From Conchocele bisecta (taxonomy: Eukaryota; Mollusca; Bivalvia; Lucinida; Thyasiridae), in assembly GCA_029237695.1 (NCBI GenBank), contig CM055268.1, positions 49,122,418 to 49,186,417 of the forward strand: a DNA stretch of 64,000 nt, read 5' to 3'. The position numbers and the translations under genes were made by a program. The notes below the pieces were generated by a model that saw only the letters and a program-made list of their open reading frames with translations, did not search any database and was not told the origin of the DNA. The stretch's first letter is position 1. Each line of letters opens with the position of its first letter. Shown piece after piece: positions 24,462 through 34,464 of the stretch.

Positions 24462-24471
24462 GCCCAGAGGC
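24462..24471 (-). promoter_or_regulatory. AP-2 type palindrome at the predicted TFAP2 start site
   Basis: GCCCAGAGGC is GCC-N4-GGC, a variant of the AP-2 consensus GCC-N3/4-GGC. It sits within a few bases of the predicted transcription start. Autoregulation is known for vertebrate AP-2 genes; here it is inference. Confidence 0.35.
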
Positions 24472-24482
24472 GATGTGTGCAG

Positions 24483-24490
24483 GATATATA
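24483..24490 (-). promoter_or_regulatory. TATA-like box of the TFAP2 promoter
   Basis: Reads TATATATC on the minus strand, about 280 bases upstream of the chosen ATG and just downstream of a GC box and a CCAAT box in the expected order. TATATA strings are common in AT-rich DNA, so the ordered set of boxes is the evidence rather than this box alone. Confidence 0.45.
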
Positions 24491-24520
24491 CCTGGAGCGA
24501 TGTTCTGTCCGGCAATTACC

Positions 24521-24530
24521 GGGGGCGGAG
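24521..24530 (-). promoter_or_regulatory. GC box (Sp1/KLF type)
   Basis: GGGGGCGGAG on the plus strand (CTCCGCCCCC on the gene strand), about 35 bases upstream of the TATA-like box. It lies in a locally GC-rich stretch that contrasts with the AT-rich surroundings. Confidence 0.5.
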
Positions 24531-24626
24531 CTTCACGGTCAATGGAGCGCGACTCCGTGACATTGAGCGCAGTAGGCAGGAACTTTCGCTCCGATTACCG
24601 CAATTACTGCGCAAACACGACCCGTC

Positions 24627-24636
24627 ATTGGCTGAG
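24627..24636 (-). promoter_or_regulatory. CCAAT box (NF-Y type)
   Basis: ATTGGCTGAG on the plus strand, so CTCAGCCAAT on the gene strand, about 140 bases upstream of the TATA-like box. The same ten bases form the core arm of family I repeats in this window. Confidence 0.4.
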
Positions 24637-24965
24637 GGCGTGTGAAATACGGAGATATTAACACTCGTTAACACCTCCCTCGATTTTAACCGGGTTGGTT
24701 GATTGAGAAGTGATTACGGCCATTATGTGATTTCAATGAGTTTGTTGAGCGGTTGTGAGCAATGTATGAGTTATTTGTATTGCATTCATCATTATGTTGA
24801 TCGTTTATAGTGTCAGTCCATCGGCTCGTGTCGTTTAACCCGAGTTCAACAATCCGGATACTCCCGAACAAGACCGTACAACATGCACTGTAGACAAGAG
24901 CGCAAATACTGTTTTTGTTGTATAGCCAACTGCACAACCACCTTCGTAAAACTTGCGTCAAACTT

Positions 24966-25113
24966 GCCCAGATATCAATGTGTCTGAATATCTATGTGCA
25001 ATCCCAACTCACAATCAATAGGTTTGCTTGGCTGAGCCTGAGCTGCAGCATCGCAATACAAAGTCAATGAATCTGCTTTGTGAAAGAAATAATTGGCGCA
25101 GGCGATGGTGTAC
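24966..25113. mobile_element. Family I MITE (I5), degraded
   Basis: GCCCAGATATCAATGTGTCTG on the left, GCGCAGGCGATGGTGTA on the right; the core hairpin is half lost. Confidence 0.6.
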
Positions 25114-25339
25114 ATATACTTACTATCTGTTTCATATTGTTTTCTCACTTACATTTGACAAATAAGCATATTTGCAAATTCGGTAAACAAAAGTGGTCGT
25201 CTTTTGTTATATCTTATGTCTTCTTTCTCAATAAAAACATACGGAACGGACAGTAGTGCGTGAAATATTTTAGAAACTGCTCGGTAAATGTGTAATAATT
25301 AATTGCATCCATTCTGTACAACACTGAATGAACAAGTGT

Positions 25340-25508
25340 TGCTGTGACTGGAGAAATGGGACCAGTGTAGTTCCAGATCAGACTGTGCGGATCTGCACTG
25401 TTCGCCATATACAAGCCATATACATCATTATCAGTATACAGGAGTTCGCTATTTGATCAGCAGCTACACTTGTCACAAATTCCCATTTCTCCACTCACTG
25501 CCACAAAT
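25340..25508. mobile_element. Family J element (J5)
   Basis: GCTGTGACTGGAGAAATGGG to CCCATTTCTCCACTCACTG, with CCAGATCAGACTGTGCGGAT in the middle. Confidence 0.7.
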
Positions 25509-25812
25509 GAATAAAACTATAACGGTTGAAATCATCAAATTTGAGATTTAAACCGGCAATGTTGTAACGAAAACAACGTAAACACAAAATACACCATTAT
25601 ATAATTTTCATATTATTCCTCCAGGATGGACATTTAGTTTTACCACTATGTGATCCGTCTCGACAAAACGGGGCTTGTTGAGTTAAAGGGGTATATCAGG
25701 ATTTTTTTTTTAAATATTATGAAAACGTGTTTTTCATCATAGCCCTGTATATAACTGGTTTAATTGAAGATATATGAAGATACTAGGACAACTGGGTTGT
25801 TTCAATTGTTAT

Positions 25813-26089
25813 CGATATCTACGGAAGCCCATTAGGGCCACTTCACTTTTTTTTATCTTTTCTTGAATTTTCGCGATCTTTTCTTGAATTTTCAAGATCT
25901 TTTCTTGAAAATTCAAGGAAGGATCTTGAAAATTCAAGAAAACATCTTGAAAATTCAAGAAAAGAACTTGAAAATTCAAGAAAAGATCTTGAAAATTCAA
26001 GAAAAGAACTTGAAAAGTCAAGAAAACATCTTGAATAAATGGAAATTAAAAAAAAGTGAAGTGGCCCTAATGGGCCTGCGTAGATATCG
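25813..26089. mobile_element. Inverted-repeat element carrying a CTTGAAAATTCAAGAAAAGA minisatellite
   Basis: Ends CGATATCTACG...GCCCATTAGGGCCACTTCAC and the exact-sense inverse on the right (GTGAAGTGGCCCTAATGGGC). The interior is about eight 20-21 base units, inverted once near 25910. Long open frames here reflect the repeat. Confidence 0.88.
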
Positions 26090-26424
26090 GTACATAAGTT
26101 TCAGATTGTCTATCTTGTTGAACGTCTGGTTATTTAGCACACCAACCAGCCTAATATGGATGTTACGTTTGCGTCAAAAGCAGTGGAAATGTTTCCTCGA
26201 TATACGAGCGATCGGCATAGGTCCTGGTCAAGTTTCAAACGCAATAAGCCCATTTTGTCGTGGCGAGTCACATACAAGCTACCTAGCAGTTGATCAGGAC
26301 AGAATCACATTTCTCTCGTCATTGCTCAAGGTCTGTATTTGTTGTCAAAACATTTCTGAAACTGACTACTTCACAATAAATATCCGCCGGATATCCAGTT
26401 GCTAACGCTTTGCAAACATATATA

Positions 26425-26643
26425 TACAGTTGAACCTCTCTAAACCGGACACCCTGGGAGGTCCCCAGGGTGTCCGGTTTAGAGAAGTTCCACTGTAAAT
26501 CAGACACATGACTATGCCAATGTATGCGGCTTTGCTTTGCGGACTTGAACAGGCATTATCATCATAAATATACACAACGGAAACCCATAACATTAATGAT
26601 ACACAGACTTCCTGCGTGTCCGGTTTAGACAGGTTCTACTGTA
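26425..26643. mobile_element. Family H element (H2)
   Basis: A hairpin (26425-26497) of CTAAACCGGACACCCTGG arms, about 115 bases of middle, and a single right arm GTCCGGTTTAGACAGG ending CTGTA. Confidence 0.8.
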
Positions 26644-27065
26644 TTGTATATGCAACATTGCATTAATTGTCGACCAAGTAGCGCTTACGACAGGTATATG
26701 GCTTCATTGCAATTGATACTGAATTTTCAAAATTATAGGTTACCATACCTGCATAGATTATTTTATATTTGGAGCACATTTTTTTTTAGCCTGAATAATT
26801 GCAACATTTATCAAAATTCGCAAATATAAACCAGGCCGATGATCATCGGCCTGCTTCTTGACTGGGCTATATTCCCGGGTATGGAATGTGTTCGAGCTAA
26901 TTCCCACACTTAAATATAAGCCGAAAAGAAAGAAAGAAAATACAGCATTTCCATGAAACGGAAAATAAAATTGAAAATGATACCATATATGTACAATCGA
27001 TATTCATGCAGTAGACCGACGATTCCTTAGGGGATATGGTTTGGAACAATTGCGTTGGGGTATCA

Positions 27066-27136
27066 TTGAAGGGATCGGTGGAAAAAGGGGGCTAACTCCT
27101 AAGGGAGTTAGCCCCCTTTTTCCACCGACCCCTTAA
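27066..27136. repeat. Family E hairpin (E5)
   Basis: CGGTGGAAAAAGGGGGCTAA and its inverse. CGGTGG/CCACCG is changed in both arms relative to CAGTGG/CCACTG. Confidence 0.9.
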
Positions 27137-28300
27137 ATTATGGTCGGTCTGTTTGGAATATTGTTAAACCGTATTTTCGTTGTTGTTTTGATACATATTT
27201 CAATAAATTATCTTTAGAGTTTCTATGACTGATGGAAAAGTACGAATATTTAACGCTGGGTGCATCATGGGTCTACCCAATATCTGCGAAATCGCATCTA
27301 CAAGTTGTAAAAATAGTTTTCGCCAATTACGGATTCATCAGGAAGTGGCTGTCATACCTTGCAGGTTAATTATAATTAAATCATTGGAAGTGACGTCAGT
27401 GGTATCATACAATCTAGACAGTATAGACAGGTGACCTGTGTGAAATAAAAGGATTATTATTCCAGTCTAGCGGCATTGCAGAGTGACCGGTGATTACATT
27501 CCAAACACCAATTACGGGAGGTCGATTAAAAAACTGCTTCCGGTTTGATTTGATTGACCTCTTTATCAGTGCTAATCTAAAACGTTGTTTAATTTAAATA
27601 AAACGGTTGCTGCATTTCGTTAAATGGACAATAATGATGAGATTAAATCGATGTTGATAACTTCATTAAAAAAATATCAAATAACTAAAAAGTTACAAAT
27701 ATTTAAAATGTATTTTCAGTTTACAATATACTACAGATTTCTTTTATTATTTCAGTAATGTTGAATTATCAGAATAATGCACATAATAGTTCAAATGCAC
27801 AGAACTATTTTTTTCCAATATAATATATACATGTATATACATTTTTTTATGTCACCCTTTTTTATAAAAAGAGTAACTTTAAAACAATGTGTATTAAATG
27901 TGCTTCCCTTCGGAGGTTATTAGAAATTACATGTATATATATTGGATCGCATGTCTGTGACTCGCCATAATACAAATGTTTTTTATCTAAAGTTCGATCG
28001 ATAAACAGCCTTTTTTTTTTCTTTTTTTTTTGAATTTTCGACCATATATTCTTTCTCTAACTAGTTAGAAACGTTAACTTAAACTTTCTACACATGAACT
28101 GTATTTTTATAACGAATTATATAAGGCAATTATGATAATACTCGCAATGCATACAGTATACAGTTTGTAAACCGTGAACTAAATCATAATGGATCCTTGA
28201 ATAGCTAGCTAGCTGACCATTCCAGCTTTCAACTTCTCATAAAGGGAACGGAAATTGCGTGATACAATTATTATTATAGCCCAATAATATGTAAACTGTA

Positions 28301-28376
28301 ATTGAAGGGGTCATTGGAAGAAAGGGGCTAAGTCCCTTATGGACTTAGCCACCCTTTTCCACTGACCCCTTCAATT
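28301..28376. repeat. Family E hairpin (E6)
   Basis: AATTGAAGGGGTCATTGGAAG and its inverse, loop around CTTATGG. Confidence 0.88.
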
Positions 28377-28524
28377 CTCAAAAATAAAATACAAATATTA
28401 CAATACTCGCAATGTTTGCATACAGTATAAGCCATGAAATGCTGCCATGACGTACGTCATATTGTATCCTATGAATAGTTAGGTGGTTATTCCATCTTTC
28501 CGGTTCTCATAAAGAGTAACTTGT

Positions 28525-28672
28525 AATTGAAGAGGTCAGTGGAAGAAAGGGGCTAAGTCCCCGATTGATGGATTTACATTTATTGACCATAGGCTGCATA
28601 TGCAGCCTATGCTCAATAAATGTAAATCCATTAATCGAGGACTTAGCCCCCTGCTTCCACTGACCCCTTCAA
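28525..28672. repeat. Family E hairpin (E7) with an F hairpin at its centre
   Basis: E arms GGTCAGTGGAAGAAAGG and CTGCTTCCACTGACC enclose an F palindrome (28562-28638). Confidence 0.9.
28562..28638. repeat. Family F palindrome
   Basis: GATTTACATTTATTGACCAT, centre GGCTGCATATGCAGCC. The same core lies inside G1, G2 and G3. Confidence 0.9.
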
Positions 28673-29466
28673 AACAAAACATTCACTACAATACTCGCAA
28701 TGTTTGCAAACATTTTATAAGCCATGCAATACATCATTTTGTATCCTGTATATATGAATAGCTCGGTGACCATTCAGGCTTTCTAGTTCTCATAAAGGGG
28801 ACGGAAATTAAGTGAGAAAACCGCCACTTCTCTATGGCGCCGTGAAATGGAAAGCCCGCAATTTTAACGTACATGTGAAATTGCAATTGGCAGCCAAATT
28901 GGCAAACTTAAAATTCCGTTAACACCAGTACTCGGCAGGGACAATGTGCGGAAACGTTACTTATTGTTTCGTTTGTTCGCCTTGCCAGCTACCTGTAATA
29001 CAACTTAATGTGTTTGTTCCAAACTTTGGCAAACGCACCACCTTCCCATGTTTGCATTCCAACACTGCTTTAGCACTTAAGTATTAATAATAACAACACA
29101 ATGGCGATACAAATCGAATTAAAACCAACTTTCTGGACGATTGTTTGCGGAAAGCCGGGGACAATTCAAGGTGCCAAATGTTTGTTTTTGCCGTATAACG
29201 TTACTCCATACCCTTCTGTTATTACACCATTCAGGTTAACTGGAAATACTGTTGTTTCTTTTTTTAATATTTCAGTGTAGTAATACAGTGAATCAATACC
29301 ACGAACAGGCTGGGAGAGCGATATCGACACAATATTAAAATTCACAAAATATAGAAATTTGATATCGGCAAAATATAGGAATGAGATAACGCCAAAATAT
29401 GGAGTTGCGATGGAAAATATGTATTGAAAATTATCACATTACGCGTGTGTGTATGCAGCGACACAT

Positions 29467-29686
29467 ATGTGGCTATGACTGGAGAAATGAGGCGTATGAG
29501 ATTTGTGACCAGTGTAGCTCTTGATCAAATAGCACACTCCTGTGTCTGTTAGAAGCATGACGGGTGTTCCATCAATGGAATGGCGATCAGTGCAGATCCA
29601 GATCAGACTGTGCTGATGCACAGGCTGATCAGGAACTACACTGATCGCAAAACCAATAATCCCCATTTCTCCAATCACAGCCACAT
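29467..29686. mobile_element. Family J element (J6), full length
   Basis: ATGTGGCTATGACTGGAGAA to TTCTCCAATCACAGCCACAT; internal GTGCTGATGCACAGGCTGAT. Confidence 0.85.
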
Positions 29687-30162
29687 AGTATGTTTATGTT
29701 ATGTCTGATGTATGTTACTCCTCCATGGTCCTGTTGCGGTATGAGATTAGTGTGACCAATGCTCGGCCAGACCAGTAGGCGGCACGGGACAATAGCCAGC
29801 ACTGACCATGTGGTGGACTGTGGCCAATCTCGCTAAAAATCTCATATTGATATAAAAACACGGAGTAAAATGAAAGTGTTTAGACAAAAATAACAATTCA
29901 AACTCTTTAAATAATTTAATTCCTATGTGCCTATGAGGCGGATTAATTGAGTTTTCACGGATGGTTGACATTGAAATGAAATTACTAAATAAACATTCGA
30001 GCGAGTGTCGTGCGCGGTGGAATAAAATGCTTCATCACGGCTTCATTATGTCGTGTTTGTTATTGTTGTCGTCATCGTTATCGTTGTTGATGTCGTACTG
30101 TTTTTGTATTTTTCAATCGGCATAGCTCCAGATCCGCACAGTTTGATCTAGGGCTACACCTG

Positions 30163-30399
30163 GCGCCCGTTTCACTAAACTTCGTACGACTAAAATGTTC
30201 GTAGGTGCAGATTTAGAATAGTCTGTAAATGTCAATTGATTGCTTTACATTTATTGAGCATAGGCTGCATATTGTAAATCAATAAATGTAAATCCAATAA
30301 TTGTTTAAAAGCAATCATTGTTAATGTGAAATTTACAGACTATCATAATTTTGCACTTAAGAACATTTTAGTCGTAGGAAGTGTGGTGAAACGGCCCCC
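30163..30399. mobile_element. Family G MITE (G1)
   Basis: GCGCCCGTTTCACTAAAC to GTGAAACGGCCCC, with TTCGTACGACTAAAATGTTC subterminal and an F-type core. Confidence 0.88.
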
Positions 30400-30430
30400 T
30401 GTTGTTTTGCGATATGCGTAATGAGAACAC

Positions 30431-30520
30431 ATACGAGACGACTCAGACGAGCCATGTGATTTTGTAACTAAGAACATGTGCGATATTTCATGAAATATAT
30501 TTACAAAATTTTAGGATATT
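30431..30520. mobile_element. Family M fragment
   Basis: GAGCCATGTGATTTTGTAAC and ATGAAATATATTTACAAAAT match the M end also seen at 32100 and 38330. Confidence 0.55.
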
Positions 30521-30661
30521 TCTGTCACTGGATTTGCTTGCGAAAACGTAAGCCCCAGTCCTCAAGTCAGTAACCAGTAACAGATATAAAAAATACGATG
30601 ATTACGGTTTTTCAGGTTTCTAAAAAGAAAAAACAATTGCCTCCCAACATACAGTATACAT

Positions 30662-30797
30662 ATTCGCAGTGAAGCAGTTTGATTGTAGCACAGCTCAGGC
30701 TCAACCAATCAAGCTGCATGCTTTCAAACGAAATATTCATTGTTTTTTATTAAGGAAATTGACAAATATTGGCAAGATTAGCGCAGGCGGTGGTGTA
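30662..30797. mobile_element. Family I MITE (I6), left end missing
   Basis: GTAGCACAGCTCAGGCTCAA then TTAGCGCAGGCGGTGGTGTA. Confidence 0.75.
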
Positions 30798-31027
30798 AAA
30801 CCACTACAGTATACTATGCAGGCTTCGTGGTCGTGTAACTTGCAAACTAATCTCGCCCGTGTTTAATCACAATAAACCACCGACGGGGGACGTATCAGGT
30901 TGAACAGTAGCTATTCATTAAGACAAAGACACGCGAGAATGGCGCGCGATTTGAGCCGCCATTTTACCGTACGCGGCATTGATAAATGTAGGTACGGGCG
31001 ACCTCGCCATCAATATGGCTATCTCTC

Positions 31028-31036
31028 TATATATAG
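31028..31036 (+). promoter_or_regulatory. TATA-like string in a CpG-rich patch
   Basis: TATATATAG followed by CGGGCGGGCC, with GAGCCGCCATTTTACCG about 75 bases upstream (a YY1-like GCCGCCATTT). No gene is seen downstream, so this is weak. Confidence 0.2.
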
Positions 31037-31109
31037 CGGGCGGGCCGAGCACTGACTATACCGTTTTAACACGTACCGGTTGTAACCACAAACAACTCAC
31101 AGATAATAT

Positions 31110-31291
31110 TGACGCATATCTGGGGCGTTGCTTGTGAAAATGTACCTTACAGTGGGGTCAGCGTGTAAGTGCACACACGAACGAACACGACATGTTGGTT
31201 CGTGTGTGCACTTACACGCTGACCCCACTCCACGCTGACGCATATCTGGGGCGTTGCTTGTGAAAATGTACCTTACAGTGGGGTCAGCGTG
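31110..31291. repeat. Duplicated A half-element with flank
   Basis: GACGCATATCTGGGGCGTTG with the flank up to TTACAGTGGGGTCAGCGTG occurs twice in direct orientation (31112-31168 and 31236-31291). The first is followed by a collapsed A hairpin (31149-31229). Confidence 0.8.
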
Positions 31292-31420
31292 TTGCAAATG
31301 CCATACAGTGGGGTCAGCGTGTAAGTGCACACACGAACGAACACGACAGGTTGGAACCAACCTGTCGTGTTCGTTCGTGTGTGCACTTACACGCTGACCC
31401 CACTGTATGGCATTTGCAAC
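31291..31420. repeat. Family A hairpin (A6) with inverted flanks
   Basis: A complete A palindrome (31304-31407) whose flanks GTTGCAAATGCCA and TGGCATTTGCAAC are also inverted copies of each other, extending the stem to 130 bases. Confidence 0.9.
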
Positions 31421-31433
31421 AATTCCATATCCT

Positions 31434-31611
31434 GGGGCCCGTTTCAATAAACTTCGTACGACAAAGAAGTTCGTAAGTGCACAAATGAAATTACCAATAA
31501 CATTTGCACGGAAAGTCCATGTTGGAAACTATTTTGTAGATATATGTTTAAATGTAATGATATGTGGGTGGAGAATTGTAGCGTTTGCATCGTACGAAGT
31601 TTAGTGAAACG
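31434..31611. mobile_element. Family G MITE (G6), different interior
   Basis: GGGGCCCGTTTCAATAAAC and ATCGTACGAAGTTTAGTGAA ends around an interior unlike other G copies. Confidence 0.75.
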
Positions 31612-31773
31612 TCTTATCATCTTCCACTCCCTGTCGAACATTGTGAGATTTGTTTAATCGTTTTGTTGATGACACCACAGACAACATCTCGAATAAAATA
31701 GCCCTGATCAGACTGCGTGGTTACTTGTCGCGAACGTCCTAATGTACATTGGAACAAGTGGGCTAAGTCCATA

Positions 31774-32092
31774 ATGCATCAGTCAATGTGAATCCCCGCA
31801 CCCCCCCCTCCGGGGGAGGGGCGGGGCTTTACCGGGGCATACACCGGGGCTTTTACCTTTCATGATGCCCCGCAGTGCGGGGACTTTACCGGGGCTTTTA
31901 CAAATGGGCCGGGACACACCCCGGGGGCTTTACCGGGGTTTTAACCGGGCTTTACCTGGGCATACCCCGGGGCTTAACATTTCATGATGCCCCGCAGTGC
32001 GGGGCTTTTACCGGGGCTTTCACAGCAGCGAAAATATAAGCCCCGCTATTCCCCCGGAGGGGGGGTGCGGGGACTTACATTGACTGATGCAT
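31774..32092. mobile_element. GC-rich inverted-repeat element with GGGGC tandem units
   Basis: Terminal ATGCATCAGTCAATGT and its inverse. Next CCCCGCACCCCCCCCTCC faces GGAGGGGGGGTGCGGGG. The inside has repeated ACCGGGGCTTTTAC units and two TGATGCCCCGCAGTGCGGGG blocks. Confidence 0.85.
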
Positions 32093-32094
32093 AA

Positions 32095-32200
32095 GGGACC
32101 ATATGAGACAAGCCATGTGATTTTGTACCTAAGAACATGTGGGATTTTTCATGAAATTGATTTACTATTAAAACTATTTACAAAATTTACTATATTTTCC
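32095..32200. mobile_element. Family M fragment
   Basis: GAGACAAGCCATGTGATTTTG ... CATGTGGGATTTTTCATGAA; same as 38325-38400. Confidence 0.55.
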
Positions 32201-32395
32201 GTCGCAAATATGTCGAAACATAAGTCCTCAATGACCTTAACCTTGGGCGGTAGGACGTGGGTCGTATGCAAAAGAAAGCACCATCCCTAGACACACATTG
32301 TGGCGAAATATTATCAAAATCTGTGAAGCGGTTCATATGTTATTGAAAAATGAAAGATGTTACTAACGTAGATACGTGTGTACATGGACTAACGC

Positions 32396-32682
32396 TACAG
32401 TGGGGTCAGCGTGTAAGTGCACACACGAACCAACACGATAGGCTGTGTTCGTTCGTGTGTGCACTTACACGCTGACCCCACTGTATTTCATGTATAAAAA
32501 AAAATATAAATATTTTTCTGATTTTTTCTCATTTCGCATCAAAAGTGTATGTTGTTACCACTCAGTTGAACCGTCTTGGCGAGACGGTTCCACTGAGTGG
32601 TAACAACATACACTTTGTGTGGGTAGCAAACCAACCTGTCGTGTTCGTTCGTGTGTGCACTTACACGCTGACCCCACTGTAC
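32396..32682. repeat. A + B composite
   Basis: An A hairpin (32396-32485), a spacer starting TTTCATGTATAAA, a B hairpin (32542-32616) and a lone A right arm (32631-32682). Confidence 0.88.
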
Positions 32683-32807
32683 GTGTGTATTAGACAGTGG
32701 ATCAATTTACCATGTTCTGCGAGTATATAGTGTCTATGACGTAAAACTATGCAAGGCTTATTATTTACAGACTAATTTTTAATGAATATCGGCTTGATTT
32801 AGTGCGG

Positions 32808-33047
32808 TTAACCCTTTCAACACCAAGTAACTTAATCGGATGTTCCATGCCAATGTTTCACGCTATTTCATTAATTTTGTTCATTCAAATTATCCCATTC
32901 TTCTAAAAGGGTAATCTGTACGACGTTTAAAATTATTAACAAACAGTGGAGATCCTGATGAGACGGCTCGTTACGAGCCGGCTCATCTGGATCTGCACTG
33001 TTTGCAAACATTGCCTCTATAGAGGTATGTGGTGTTGAAAGGGTTAA
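32808..33047. mobile_element. Family C MITE (C2), piggyBac-like, complete
   Basis: TTAACCCTTTCAACACC and the exact inverse GGTGTTGAAAGGGTTAA. Core GATGAGACGGCTCGTTACG then AGCCGGCTCATCTGG. Confidence 0.9.
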
Positions 33048-33386
33048 GCCTATAGCAAACGCAAGTATGTGAATAAGGCAAATGCATCTACAACATATTA
33101 TAAGAAGTGATAATGAACGTATGAAAGCGTTAATCATTCCTCGTGCACCGTCCCAACTTGGTTAATGTTTATTTTAATTGTGCACATCCATCACACACCC
33201 AGCGCGATGCTGTCCGGTCCTCTGACTGTTTACATTGGTCAAACTCTGACGTAACAAATAGCGAACAAACTGCCACACCTGATGCCAAGTCTAACAAAAC
33301 GCACTTGTGTCAACATCATAGACACCGACAAGTGTCAATCATACCGATGCTCTTTCCAAAACGAGGTCCAGGCAACGGTTACCAAT

Positions 33387-33600
33387 TACGCCACAACCTG
33401 TGTTAATTTTGCCAAGATGTCAACGTTTCTCATCATCTCTCGGCAATATCAACTCGCAATGAAGTAGTTTGATTTTCTGTGCCTGAGCTGTAGCACAGCT
33501 CAGGCTCAGCTAATCAAGCTGCTTTCTTTCAAGCACAGATTCGAGTATTTTGTAATAAAACATTGAACATATTGGCACAATTAGCGCAGGTGGTGGTGTA
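33387..33600. mobile_element. Family I MITE (I7), full length
   Basis: TACGCCACAACCTGTG to GCGCAGGTGGTGGTGTA; core GTGCCTGAGCTGTAGCACAG. Confidence 0.85.
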
Positions 33601-33778
33601 GTTCTTGTCGTAAATTGGTCCAATGTTCGACGGGTACCAATTTCCGACAATAGCTGATTGTGCCTCTATTTATATATCATCAATACGGGGACTATTTGAT
33701 TTCTATTATATTATTATGTTGTTGTTGTATTGGTGACGCTTCTGGTTTTCAAAGGCTGCTACCATGCTGGGGCCCGTT

Positions 33779-34012
33779 TCACTAAACTTCGTACGACTAA
33801 AATGTTCGTAAGTGAATATTTAGCATCGTCTGGAAATTTCATTTGATGGATTTACATTTATTGAGCATTGGCTGCATATGCAGCCTATGGTCAATAAATT
33901 TAAATCAAATACTTGTTTACAAGAACACATTGTTAATGTGAAATTTACAGACTATCACAATTTTGCATTTACGAACATTTTAATCGTACGAAGTTTAGTG
34001 AAACGGCCCCCC
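33779..34012. mobile_element. Family G MITE (G2), full length
   Basis: GGGGCCCGTTTCACTAAAC to GTTTAGTGAAACGGCCCC; F core GGCTGCATATGCAGCC. Confidence 0.92.
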
Positions 34013-34464
34013 TGGGGAAATGGACTGTGCGACGATTGCGAACAGCATATCCACAGAACAGCGCTGCGCATTCATTCAATCGATCGGTGTTGATGTCCTT
34101 GAACACGATGTTTTGATTAGACAATATCTGTGTGCAGGGAATATTTATGGTATCATTTAAATTATTATCTGGGTCTACACGGGTCGCACTTGTCCTATAG
34201 AACATCTTTAGCCGGTTTCTTAGTTACTAGTCTTTCAACACCTATACAATATACAGACCTGATGTGTTCCTGGTTCCACAAACGAATGATTGTCTATCGT
34301 TTGCACATCATTCCGTTTGCACATTTGCACATCATTCCGTTTTTATAATTAGACAACAATGTTTTCGAAACCAGCATTGTCTAATTAAAAACAACGAAAA
34401 CGATGTAAAATCGATGCGTCGAAGAAACGACAGACGTTTAAATAGTTGAACGCCGCGTATTTAA

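Larger units (their letters stand above)
28130..28818. repeat. Tandem triplication with E hairpins between the copies
   Basis: A block with ATACTCGCAATG ... GAATAG ... TTCTCATAAAG occurs three times (about 28137, 28401 and 28693). E hairpins separate copies 1/2 and 2/3. Confidence 0.8.
24700..34460. other. Region upstream of TFAP2 with no recognised gene
   Basis: Repeats listed separately take up much of it. The stretches 25510-25800, 26650-27060, 27140-28120, 28820-29460, 29700-30160 and 31615-31770 look like plain AT-rich DNA. Poly-T runs occur at 28009-28031. Confidence 0.6.

Noticed and set aside
25809..26405. 180-codon frame with NFQDLFL/KIQEK repeats as a coiled-coil protein
   Set aside because: It runs through a minisatellite inside an inverted-repeat element, and the opposite strand is equally open.
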